DNA of 64,000 nucleotides from Cryobacterium levicorallinum (GTDB taxonomy: Bacteria; Actinomycetota; Actinomycetes; Actinomycetales; Microbacteriaceae): assembly GCF_004402405.1 (NCBI RefSeq), contig NZ_SOFE01000011.1:186001-250000 (forward strand), written 5' to 3'. The notes under the pieces are model-generated. The model worked only from the letters and a program-made list of their open reading frames with translations. It was not told the origin of the DNA and ran no database searches. Shown here one piece after another: positions 43,500 to 51,128 of the stretch. How positions within the stretch are numbered: position 1 is the stretch's first letter; each line of letters begins with the position of its first letter. Made by a program: the position numbers and the translations under genes.

Positions 43500-45128
43500 A
43501 TGTCACGAAACGTTCCCGCGCTCCCCGATACCGTTGCGCCCGAGGCCGGATTCACGGTGCCTGACACCACCGCTGACATCATCGCCGAAGTGCAAACCGA
43601 TACGACGGGCGAGGTCACCATCAACGGCGCAACGCGCACGGTGACCGGCAACGATGAGGCCGGCGTGCGCGAGGAGATCATCGGTCTCGTCGTCGAGACT
43701 GCCCGCACCCGCGGGCAGTCTGTGCTGCTGCAGGTCAGCGACGAGCAGGGCGACTGGCCGCTGACGGTGCACCCGAACGGACGCGTCGAGTCCGCCGGAC
43801 CGGTCGTCGTCGGGCGGCATCCCAAGCCCGCGCACACCGTGCCGCTCCCCGTGCAGAACAATTCGCCGCGGCCTGCCGTGCCGATCGAAGCGGATGCGCG
43901 CACCCCGTTTGCTGCGCTGCTGCAGCCGCCCGCCGCAGAAGCCGCCGCCGATGAACCCGACGATGAACCCGTCAGCCTGTTCGAATCCCTGCTCGCTCCT
44001 CTGGCTGTTGCCGTGGAGCCGCGGGCATCCGTCGGCGGAGCAGAGCGGACACCGTCGCTGCCAGTCGCGTCAGCGCCGGTCACATCGGTGCCGGTCACAT
44101 CGGTGCCGGTCACATCGGTGCCGGTCACATCACGTCCAGCCACCTCGCCATTCGTTACCTCGCCCGCTGCCGCGGCCGCCGCGACATCGACCACCGTCCC
44201 GCCCAACCTCGCCGATTTTCTGAGCTCGCGGCCGCCGGCACCGACCGGTCCGGCCGAGCACGGCTGGCAGGGCGCCATGCGCCGCCTCACCGGCGGGCTG
44301 GTCTCGCTCGCGCCGAGTCCCACCGAGCAGATGCAGCGCAGCGCCATCAGCGCCGTGCAGCGCAGTCTGAACGGCCCCCGCACGATCGTGGTCCTCAACC
44401 CCAAGGGCGGGGCGCACAAAACAACCGCAACGCTGCTCATTGCGGCAACGTTCGGCATCTATCGCGGCGGCTATACCCTCGCCTGGGACAACAACGAGAC
44501 CATGGGAACCCTGGGCGTACGCGCCCAGGCCGCTCGGCACACCAATACGGCCGTCGATCTGCTGCGCGACCTGGATCGCTTCGGTGATGCTCGCTCCCGG
44601 GTGGGCGACCTCGACAACTATGTACGGTCGCAGGGCGACGCCCAGTTCGATGCACTCGCCTCCGACCTCGATCCGGCTGGAGCGGCGAGCATCGACGATG
44701 TCGCATTCCGCAAACTGCATACAACGCTCAGCCGCTTCTACCGGGTGCTCGTCATCGACACCGGCAACAACATGCGGGCCAGTAACTGGGAGGCGGCCGT
44801 GGAGACCTCCGACCAGCTCGTGATCGTCTCGACCATCCGCGAGGACACCGGTTACGGTGCAGCCTCGCTGCTCGACGGCCTGCGCCAGAAGGGGCACGCC
44901 GACAAGGTCGCCCAGGCGGTGACCGTACTCGCTTCACCGTCGAAGACCGCGGATGAGCAGTTGTCCGCGCGCCTGCACGACCACTTTCGCCAGCTCACCC
45001 GCACCGTCGTCGACGTTCCCTACGACGCTTCGCTGGTCGGCGGCGGACCGCTCAACGTCGACGCGCTGGCGCCCCGCACCCGCTCAGCCTGGCTGCAGGC
45101 GACGGCCGCCATCGCCGAGGGGCTGTAG
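43500..45128 (+). CDS. MinD/ParA-like ATPase with long disordered N-terminus
   Basis: 542 residues. Residues 1-100 form a small domain with VREEIIGLVVETARTRGQSV, then a Pro/Ala/Ser-rich linker with four VPVTS-type repeats, then a ParA/MinD ATPase from about 295: deviant Walker A NPKGGAHKTT, Walker B VLVIDTGNN. The usual Gly before the catalytic Lys in KGGxGK is His here. Such fusions are known from ESX/type VII-related EspI proteins and from actinobacterial surface or plasmid positioning systems; no ESX genes are near. It could control localisation of a membrane complex. Convergent with proC, with three bases between the stops. Confidence 0.82.
   Translation: MSRNVPALPDTVAPEAGFTVPDTTADIIAEVQTDTTGEVTINGATRTVTGNDEAGVREEIIGLVVETARTRGQSVLLQVSDEQGDWPLTVHPNGRVESAGPVVVGRHPKPAHTVPLPVQNNSPRPAVPIEADARTPFAALLQPPAAEAAADEPDDEPVSLFESLLAPLAVAVEPRASVGGAERTPSLPVASAPVTSVPVTSVPVTSVPVTSRPATSPFVTSPAAAAAATSTTVPPNLADFLSSRPPAPTGPAEHGWQGAMRRLTGGLVSLAPSPTEQMQRSAISAVQRSLNGPRTIVVLNPKGGAHKTTATLLIAATFGIYRGGYTLAWDNNETMGTLGVRAQAARHTNTAVDLLRDLDRFGDARSRVGDLDNYVRSQGDAQFDALASDLDPAGAASIDDVAFRKLHTTLSRFYRVLVIDTGNNMRASNWEAAVETSDQLVIVSTIREDTGYGAASLLDGLRQKGHADKVAQAVTVLASPSKTADEQLSARLHDHFRQLTRTVVDVPYDASLVGGGPLNVDALAPRTRSAWLQATAAIAEGL
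44073..44132 (+). repeat. Fifteen-bp tandem repeat, four copies, within the ParA-like gene
   Basis: The unit [G]TGCCGGTCACATCG is repeated four times with only edge changes, in frame, giving [A/V]PVTS. It lies in the low-complexity linker, so copy-number change would keep the reading frame. Confidence 0.9.
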
Positions 45129-45131
45129 GCG

Positions 45132-45980
45132 CTAGGAGGCGGCGAGTTCCTTCGCACGCGCCAGGGCGGCATCCGTTGCGGTGTCGAAGAGTTCCTTGAG
45201 GCCACCCTTTTCGAGCTCCCAGACGGCGCGCTCGGTGGTGCCGGCCGGACTTGTGACCAGGCGGCGCAGTTCGCTCGGCGACTTGTCCGAAACGGCGAGC
45301 AGCGAGCTCGCACCGAGGAAGGTTCCGTTGACCATGATGGCCGCTTCTTCGGGCGTGAACCCCTTGGCGATGGCCGTTTCGGTGAGCTGCTCGATCAGGT
45401 AGAACACGTACGCGGGGCCGGAGCCGCTGATGGTACTGAGGGCGTCGAGCTTGCTCTCGGGAACGAGCAGAACGTCGCCGACGGTCGCGAACAGGGCACG
45501 GGTGAGTTCGAGGTCAGCGTCGGTCGATCGGGTGCCAGCGCTGATGCCGGTGACGGCCATGCCGACGACGGCGGGCGTGTTCGGCATGGTGCGGATGACG
45601 TGCACGGTGCTGGGCAGCAGCGATTCGAAGGTGTCGATGGTGACGCCGGCCGCAACGCTCAGCACGAGCGTGCCGGGAGCGAGCGACGTGCCGATTTCCG
45701 CCAGCAGATCGGCGACCATGTACGGCTTGACGGCGATGATGACGATCTGGGCGCCGTCGATGGCTTTGAGGTTCGCGTCAGCGTCGATTTCGGTCGCGTA
45801 GGCGGTGACACCGTCGGTGTCGGCCAGCTCGGCGGCCTTGACCGCGGTGCGGTTGGTGACGCGAATACCGCCCTCAACGGTGACACCGGGCTTCAGCAGG
45901 CCGGCCAGAATGGCGCGAGCCATGGAGCCGGCGCCGAGGAAGGCGATCGTGGGCAGAGTCACATTCGGGGAAGAAGTCAT
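45132..45980 (-). CDS. proC: Pyrroline-5-carboxylate reductase
   Basis: 282 residues. Rossmann motif FLGAGSMARAILAGL, VIIAVKPYMVADLL, the MPNTPAVVGMAVTG block and the C-terminal signature SGSGPAYVFYLIEQ...GASSLL..SPSELRRLVTSPAGTTERA. Final step of proline synthesis, NAD(P)H-dependent. Single gene between the ParA-like ATPase and the CDF transporter. Confidence 0.96.
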   Translation of the reverse strand: MTSSPNVTLPTIAFLGAGSMARAILAGLLKPGVTVEGGIRVTNRTAVKAAELADTDGVTAYATEIDADANLKAIDGAQIVIIAVKPYMVADLLAEIGTSLAPGTLVLSVAAGVTIDTFESLLPSTVHVIRTMPNTPAVVGMAVTGISAGTRSTDADLELTRALFATVGDVLLVPESKLDALSTISGSGPAYVFYLIEQLTETAIAKGFTPEEAAIMVNGTFLGASSLLAVSDKSPSELRRLVTSPAGTTERAVWELEKGGLKELFDTATDAALARAKELAAS

Positions 45981-46072
45981 CCGATCAGTCTACTTTTTCC
46001 GTCATCGAGGTGCCCAAAACGCCCCACCTGAGCGCAGCCTCCGCCAGCTGGCGCCGGTTCTAAGATGATCCC

Positions 46073-47035
46073 ATGAGCGCATCGGGCGGAAACAAGGCAA
46101 TCGTGGCGGCCTTCGCGGCCAATCTGGGCATTGCCATCACCAAGTTCGTGGCCTGGGCTTTTTCCGGCTCCTCCTCGATGCTGGCGGAGGCGGTGCACTC
46201 GGTAGCGGATGCCGGCAACCAGTTGCTCCTGCTGCTCGGTGGTCGCAAGGCGAAAAAGCGGGCCGACCTGGAGCATCCGTTCGGCTATGGGCGCGAACGC
46301 TACGTCTACGCCTTCGTGGTGTCGATCATCCTGTTCTCGATCGGCGGTGTGTTCTCGCTCTATGAGGGTTTCGACAAGCTGCAGCACCCGCATCCGCTCG
46401 AAAATGTCTGGCTACCGATTCTGGTGCTCACTATCGCCATGGTCCTCGAAGGCTATTCGCTGCGCACCGCGATTCGGGAATCGAACCATGTGCGAGGGAA
46501 GCAGAGCTGGGTGCAGTTCGTGCGGCACGCGAAGGCGCCCGAGCTGCCCGTCGTACTGCTCGAAGATGTCGCGGCGCTCACCGGCCTGGCCTTCGCCTTC
46601 GTGGGTGTCGGCCTGACCATCATTACCGACGAGCCGATCTGGGATGCGATCGGCACGCTCGCCATTGGCGCGCTGCTCGTGCTCGTCGCGATCATTCTCG
46701 GCATTGAAACCAAGAGCCTGCTGGTCGGCGAAGGCGCCAGCAGGAGAGATCTCGATGCCATCGAGGCGGCCATTCTCGACGGCCCGGAGACCAGGCGCAT
46801 CATTCACCTCAAGACCCTCTATCTCGGCCCGGACGAGATTCTGGTCGGCGCCAAACTCGCCTTTGACGGCGACCACCGCTTTACCGACGTCGCCGCGAAT
46901 ATCAACGCCGTGGAGACCCGCATTCGAGCCGCCGTGCCGTTGGCCCGCACCATCTATCTCGAGCCGGATATCTACTTCGACCCGAACCTGGCCGACCCGC
47001 CGACCGACAGCTTCGTGATCAAGGGACTCGAGTAG
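46073..47035 (+). CDS. Cation diffusion facilitator family transporter
   Basis: 320 residues, about five to six helices then a cytoplasmic ferredoxin-like domain. The metal site residues are in AEAVHSVADAGNQ (helix 2) and LEDVAALTG (helix 5); the first helix contains the usual Asn in NLGIAITKFV. The HxxxD and E/DxxxD pairs differ from classic Zn transporters (HxxxD, DD), suggesting other divalent ions such as Mn, Fe or Co; this is inference. The family is the ZitB/CzcD relative seen next to tadA-upp in many Microbacteriaceae (from memory). Convergent with tadA. Confidence 0.9.
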   Translation: MSASGGNKAIVAAFAANLGIAITKFVAWAFSGSSSMLAEAVHSVADAGNQLLLLLGGRKAKKRADLEHPFGYGRERYVYAFVVSIILFSIGGVFSLYEGFDKLQHPHPLENVWLPILVLTIAMVLEGYSLRTAIRESNHVRGKQSWVQFVRHAKAPELPVVLLEDVAALTGLAFAFVGVGLTIITDEPIWDAIGTLAIGALLVLVAIILGIETKSLLVGEGASRRDLDAIEAAILDGPETRRIIHLKTLYLGPDEILVGAKLAFDGDHRFTDVAANINAVETRIRAAVPLARTIYLEPDIYFDPNLADPPTDSFVIKGLE

Positions 47036-47038
47036 GAC

Positions 47039-47515
47039 TCAGCGCCGGCTTCTGCGCGCCGGATCCTCGAAGAATTCCCGCAGAATGGTGCCGCACTCGA
47101 CCTCGTTGACGCCAGCGAAGACCTCGACCCGGTGGTTGAGTCGGCGGTCGCGCAGCACGTCGTAGACCGACCCGGCCGCTCCCGCTTTTTCATCCCAGGC
47201 GCCGAAGACGACCGTGGGCAGCCGGGCGGCGAGGATGGCGCCGGAGCACATGACGCAGGGTTCGAGCGTGACGATCAGGGTGCATTCGGTCAGGTGCCAG
47301 TCCCCGGTGTGCGCGGCGGCCTGGCGAATGGCGACGACCTCGGCGTGCAGGGTGGGGTCCTGGTGCAGTTCGCGCTCGTTGCGGCCCCGGCCGATCACCT
47401 GGCCCGCGCTGTCGACGATGATGGCGCCGACTGGCACGTCGTCGGAAGCCAGGGCGGCGCGCGCCTCGGTCAGGGCCAGCAGCATCCACTCATCGTGTTG
47501 GTCTCGTGCACCCAT
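47039..47515 (-). CDS. tadA: tRNA-specific adenosine deaminase
   Basis: 158 residues. Zn site His and Glu in [11 protein letters not shown] and Cys in [24 protein letters not shown] and DPTLHAEV match TadA rather than cytidine deaminase. Converts A34 to inosine in tRNA-Arg(ACG). Divergent from upp over 34 bases. Confidence 0.94.
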   Translation of the reverse strand: MGARDQHDEWMLLALTEARAALASDDVPVGAIIVDSAGQVIGRGRNERELHQDPTLHAEVVAIRQAAAHTGDWHLTECTLIVTLEPCVMCSGAILAARLPTVVFGAWDEKAGAAGSVYDVLRDRRLNHRVEVFAGVNEVECGTILREFFEDPARRSRR

Positions 47516-47549
47516 GTCTCACCTCAACCCGTCTAGTAGAATCGAGCCT

Positions 47550-48182
47550 ATGCGAGTCCACGTTGCCGACCACCCGCTCATCACGCACAAGCTCACCGTG
47601 CTCCGCGACAAGGACACGCCGTCGCCGCTGTTCCGATCGCTGGTCGAAGAGCTCATGACGCTGCTCGCCTATGAAGGTACGCGCGGCGTACGGGTGGAAG
47701 CCGTGACCGTGCAGACCCCCGTATCGGCGGCGCAGGGCGTGCGGATCAGCGACCCGAAGCCGCTCGTCGTGCCGATTCTGCGCGCCGGCCTGGGAATGCT
47801 GGAAGGTATGGTCAAGCTGTTGCCGACCGCCGAGGTCGGTTTTCTCGGAATGGCCCGCAACGAAGAGACGCTGCAGCCGACGACCTACGCCGAACGCCTG
47901 CCCGACGATCTGTCGGATCGGCAGTGTTTCGTACTCGACCCGATGCTCGCCACCGGCGGCTCGCTCATCGCCGCGATCAACTTTTTATTCGACCGCGGCG
48001 CGGTCGACGTGACGGCCATTTGCATTCTGGCGGCCCCGGAAGGCCTCGCCGCCGTCGAGACGGCACTGGCCGGCCGCGAAGTGACGATCGTGCTGGGCGC
48101 CGTCGACGAGAAGCTGAACGAGCTGGGCTACATCGTGCCCGGCCTCGGTGATGCGGGCGACCGCTTGTACGGCCTGGTCTGA
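47550..48182 (+). CDS. upp: Uracil phosphoribosyltransferase
   Basis: 210 residues from ATG at 47550. The family motifs are [25 protein letters not shown] (PRPP loop) and [16 protein letters not shown] (uracil site). Salvages uracil to UMP. ATG follows tadA divergently, so regulation of both is packed in 34 bases. Confidence 0.95.
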   Translation: MRVHVADHPLITHKLTVLRDKDTPSPLFRSLVEELMTLLAYEGTRGVRVEAVTVQTPVSAAQGVRISDPKPLVVPILRAGLGMLEGMVKLLPTAEVGFLGMARNEETLQPTTYAERLPDDLSDRQCFVLDPMLATGGSLIAAINFLFDRGAVDVTAICILAAPEGLAAVETALAGREVTIVLGAVDEKLNELGYIVPGLGDAGDRLYGLV

Positions 48183-48361
48183 TTTCATGCAGGTCCTGCG
48201 ACCGACGACACGCTAGGCCCGGGTCACATCAATAATCTTTGATCAATCCACGTTTCGTCATGCAATATTTCACAAAGACGTGATTTTGCACGGAATCGCC
48301 TAAACGGGCAGCACGCTGCGAACGTGTTGCACGTCATTCGGTGACTTACCGCGACGCCAAA

Positions 48362-48391
48362 TTGACACGCGGCGTCACATTCCGCTTTACT
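48362..48391 (+). promoter_or_regulatory. Promoter for a leaderless short ORF
   Basis: TTGACA at 48362-48367, 18-base spacer, TTTACT at 48386-48391. The ATG at 48399 lies 8 bases past the end of the -10, exactly where transcription should begin. So the mRNA likely starts at the A of the ATG. The stretch 48183-48361, after upp, shows no other feature. Confidence 0.65.
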
Positions 48392-48398
48392 CACAGTT

Positions 48399-48503
48399 AT
48401 GACAACCAGCGCACGCCCCCTGACCTCCCTCGAGGCCCCCGGGACTGCCGCCAGGATGATGGCCGGCACCCCCGCCATCCGCTGTTGCCGAATGTGCCGC
48501 TAA
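48399..48503 (+). CDS. Leaderless short ORF with Cys-rich end (possible cysteine attenuator)
   Basis: 34 codons, MTTSARPLT... to RCCRMCR and TAA. The promoter fits leaderless translation. Three Cys in the last seven residues, within a short peptide ahead of a structured leader, resembles the polycysteine leaderless uORFs described in mycobacteria, where low cysteine stalls ribosomes and changes downstream expression. No close sequence match can be claimed. Downstream target here is the winged-helix regulator at 48676; no sulfur gene is visible nearby. Confidence 0.55.
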   Translation: MTTSARPLTSLEAPGTAARMMAGTPAIRCCRMCR

Positions 48504-48530
48504 CCGCGACTTTCCCCCTCGCGTTCACTG

Positions 48531-48594
48531 CCTGACAGTTCAGGCTGACGCCCCGAATGCTTTTCGATGCATTCGCCTTCCGGCCCCACGGGCC
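48531..48594 (+). promoter_or_regulatory. Leader hairpins before the winged-helix regulator
   Basis: Three inverted repeats follow the uORF: CCTGA/TCAGG (48531-48544), CGAATGC/GCATTCG (48554-48575), GGCCC/GGGCC (48582-48594). They could form alternative structures depending on ribosome position on the uORF. No T-run terminator is seen. Confidence 0.45.
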
Positions 48595-48675
48595 ACACCT
48601 CGAGTCTCAGGCACGGAATAGGCGCTTCGCGCATCCGTCGGGCTCCCGTCGATCGAACAGTCAAGGACCTCTCCC

Positions 48676-49377
48676 ATGTCTCTCGCACACATCCACGCCA
48701 CTCGCCCCACGTTCAACCGCCCCGACCTGACCCTGGCCCCGCCGGTGGCCACCCCCCGCATTCGCGCCGTGCCCAGCGGCACCGAGGCTCGCGGCTTCGT
48801 GCTCTACGTCGGCATCGATGAAGCCAAGGCGGCCGCGGCCGGCACAAGCCTGAACCGCATCGTCGAGGCGCTCAAGGCCCTCGCCGCCGACATCGCCCCC
48901 TCGTCCGAGACCTACGCCGCCGTCGCTTTGGCCCCCCAGGGCGCTGGCGGCCGCGACGTTGACGTCGTGCGCCTAGCCCTGCAGGATCCGGCCGCACTCG
49001 CCGCCCACCGCGCCGAGCCCGAAGAACTCGACCGAGCCCGCAGCGGTGTCGTCGTCGACATCTCCCGCAAGCGCGTCATTCTCGATAACGAGACGGCAGC
49101 ACTGACCTACAAGGAGTTCGAGCTGCTGCAGTACCTCGTGCTGCGTGAGGGCCGCACCATTGACCGGGCCGAAATCATTTCGTCGCTGTGGAACTCCGCC
49201 GACGAGGAAGACACCCCGAACGAACGCACCATCGACGTGCATGTTCGCCGTCTGCGCTCCAAGCTCGGCCGCTACGAAGACATCGTGCGCACAGTGCGCG
49301 GTGTCGGCTACCGCTTCGACCGCCACGCGGACGTCGCTATCCGCCAGTCGACCACGCCGAGCCCCGACCTGTTCTGA
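48676..49377 (+). CDS. OmpR-type winged-helix regulator without a receiver domain
   Basis: 233 residues. The C-terminal Trans_reg_C domain (about 130-220) has LTYKEFELLQYLVLREGRTIDR, NERTIDVHVRRLRSKLG and VRGVGYRF. The N-terminal half lacks the phospho-acceptor Asp and Lys of a receiver domain, so it is an orphan rather than a standard response regulator. AAGGACC is 8 or so bases before the ATG. The long 5' leader with a Cys-rich uORF points to cysteine or sulfur-related control. Target genes unknown. The first segment is quoted in parts: LTYKEFELLQYLV, LREGRTIDR. Confidence 0.85.
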   Translation: MSLAHIHATRPTFNRPDLTLAPPVATPRIRAVPSGTEARGFVLYVGIDEAKAAAAGTSLNRIVEALKALAADIAPSSETYAAVALAPQGAGGRDVDVVRLALQDPAALAAHRAEPEELDRARSGVVVDISRKRVILDNETAALTYKEFELLQYLVLREGRTIDRAEIISSLWNSADEEDTPNERTIDVHVRRLRSKLGRYEDIVRTVRGVGYRFDRHADVAIRQSTTPSPDLF

Positions 49378-49410
49378 ACGGCCGCTCACGTGCTGCCGGT
49401 TAAAAGGACT

Positions 49411-49450
49411 GAGGGCCAGTCGCAGAGGCTACGACTGACCCTCTTCCCTT
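49411..49450 (+). terminator. Terminator after the winged-helix regulator
   Basis: Twelve-base arms 49411-49422 and 49432-49443 (GAGGGCCAGTCG with one non-Watson-Crick position), loop 9 bases, followed by TTCCCTT. It begins 34 bases after the stop codon. Confidence 0.7.
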
Positions 49451-49656
49451 GCACCAAGAGTGTCCTGCAATCACATTTCACGTCGTCCGCCACAGCAAAC
49501 GGTTGACGCACCTAAAACATATAACGAATAGGTAACGGGCGCCACCTTTGGGCCAGAAAATCACCTGCGAGTTTCATGCACGGCATCCGTTTTTTCTCAG
49601 CAAGCGGATGCTCCCGGCCCAGCCACCGACCCTGGCCCGGCCTGCCCCGCCGAGTC

Positions 49657-49671
49657 TCTATCCTTGATAGA
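49657..49671. promoter_or_regulatory. Candidate MarR operator
   Basis: Perfect inverted repeat TCTATC-CTT-GATAGA, 19 bases before the GTG of the MarR-type gene. The position fits autoregulation. The rest of 49451-49690 carries no gene; two GCATCCG/CGGATGC heptamers lie at about 49585-49610. Confidence 0.5.
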
Positions 49672-49690
49672 ACGAGGTTAGGAGCCGCAG

Positions 49691-50161
49691 GTGGTGGATC
49701 GAACAATCGCGGTGGGCGCGTGGGAATCGCTGTTTCGCGCCCAGGTGGCCATCATGCGCAGCCTGGCCGCGAATTTTCCGTCCAAGGAGATTTCGCTCAA
49801 CGAGTACGACGTGATGTTCAACCTGTCTCGGCAGCCGGAGCGACGCATCCGCTTGCGTGATCTCAATCAGCACGTGCTGTTGACTCAGCCGAGCGTGAGT
49901 CGCCTCGTTGATCGGCTCGTGTCGCGCGGATATCTACACAAGCTCAGCGACCCGAGCGACGGGCGCGGCGCGATCATCGAGCTCACCGAGGCAGGCCTGG
50001 CTCTGTTTCGACGGGTCGCTGTTATGCACATGGGCGCGATCACCGAGCGCATTGGCGAGTCCCTGACTCAGGCCGAACTGCTGCAGCTCGCCGCACTGTG
50101 CGACAAGCTGCGCGTCGACTGCCCTGGCGAGCGTGACGAGGACCCAACACTCGACGTTTAA
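49691..50161 (+). CDS. MarR-family transcriptional regulator
   Basis: 156 residues from GTG at 49691 (GGAGCCGCAG upstream). Winged HTH: ISLNEYDVMFNLSRQ, recognition helix LLTQPSVSRLVDRLVSRGYL (in part: TQPSVSRLVDRLV), wing SDPSDGRGAIIELTEAG. Helical dimer arms at both ends. Ligand unknown. Its own palindrome lies just upstream; the SDR gene 265 bases downstream may be a target (inference). Confidence 0.9.
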   Translation: MVDRTIAVGAWESLFRAQVAIMRSLAANFPSKEISLNEYDVMFNLSRQPERRIRLRDLNQHVLLTQPSVSRLVDRLVSRGYLHKLSDPSDGRGAIIELTEAGLALFRRVAVMHMGAITERIGESLTQAELLQLAALCDKLRVDCPGERDEDPTLDV

Positions 50162-50194
50162 CCCACGCCGGCCATCGAAAGGTCGGGCGATGGA

Positions 50195-50214
50195 ACGAGG
50201 GCCCTACCCCTCGT
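50195..50214 (+). terminator. Possible terminator after the MarR gene
   Basis: Seven-bp stem ACGAGGG/CCCTCGT with a six-base loop, 34 bases after the stop. Weak downstream T content, so confidence is limited. The rest of the gap up to 50426 shows no gene. Confidence 0.45.
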
Positions 50215-50426
50215 CCCACCGAGGCAGTCCCTCGCAGGAATGCCTTCCTCACCGTGCGCCCGAACATTGCCCGGCGAGAAAATCGGGTGCAACCACGTGC
50301 CGGTCCCTGGGAACAAAACGAACGCCGACAAGTTGAGAAATGCTCGCTTTGGTCAATGCTATCCCAACTTGGGGACGGAAACCCTAATCTTGCGCAAGCA
50401 CTCAGCATCTCGTTTATCATGAAGCC

Positions 50427-51125
50427 ATGGCTTCCCTCTCCGGTTCATCCGTTCTTATCGTCGGCGCTACCGGTGGCTTGGGCCGCGAAATTGCCCAGCT
50501 TCTGAGCGAAGAGGGCGCTCTGCTCACCCTGCACGGGCGCAGCGCTGAGCGTCTCGCCGAACTCGGCATCTTTGGAGCGACGGTCACTGGCGACCTGAGT
50601 GATCCGAGCACGGCCGCACAGCTCGTGTCCGCCGCCCTAGCCGCACACGGCCGCCTCGACGGAATCATCAACGCCGCCGGAGTCGTAGCGTTCGGCCCCC
50701 TAGCGGATGTCGCTGACGAAACAATAGATACGCTGATGGCGGTGAACGCGACGGCACCGATGCGCCTGCTCCGGGCCGCCCGTCCCGCTCTGACCGAATC
50801 ATCCGGCGGGCATCGTGATCCGTTCTTTGTCACGCTCAGCGGCATTGTGAGCGAGCGCCCAACCGCGAACATGGCGGCATACTCGGCCTCGAAGGCAGCC
50901 CTCGCGGCCTTCGCGCAAGCGGCGGGCCGGGAGATGCGACGGGACGGCATCCGCTTTCTTGATGCACGACCCGGCCATACCGAAACGGGGCTGGCCACCC
51001 GACCGATCCAGGGGTCAGCACCGCCACTACCTACCGGCTATCAGCCAGCGGATGTCGCCCGACGCGTCGTCGACGCGATCATCTCCGGCGAACGCGACCT
51101 GCCGAGCACCGCCTTCGCCGGATAG
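50427..51125 (+). CDS. Short-chain dehydrogenase/reductase
   Basis: 232 residues. Cofactor loop VGATGGLGREIA (GATGGLG in place of TGxxxGIG), NAAGVVAFGPL, catalytic Ser region TLSGIVSERP and YSASKAALAAFA with the Tyr-Lys pair. NADP preference is possible because of HGRS after beta-2. Substrate unknown. Convergent with the photolyase gene, 3 bases between stops. Confidence 0.9.
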   Translation: MASLSGSSVLIVGATGGLGREIAQLLSEEGALLTLHGRSAERLAELGIFGATVTGDLSDPSTAAQLVSAALAAHGRLDGIINAAGVVAFGPLADVADETIDTLMAVNATAPMRLLRAARPALTESSGGHRDPFFVTLSGIVSERPTANMAAYSASKAALAAFAQAAGREMRRDGIRFLDARPGHTETGLATRPIQGSAPPLPTGYQPADVARRVVDAIISGERDLPSTAFAG

Positions 51126-51128
51126 TCC

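Noticed and set aside
44073..44132. Short tandem repeat as a possible CRISPR array
   Set aside because: The units are contiguous without spacers and code VPVTS in frame.
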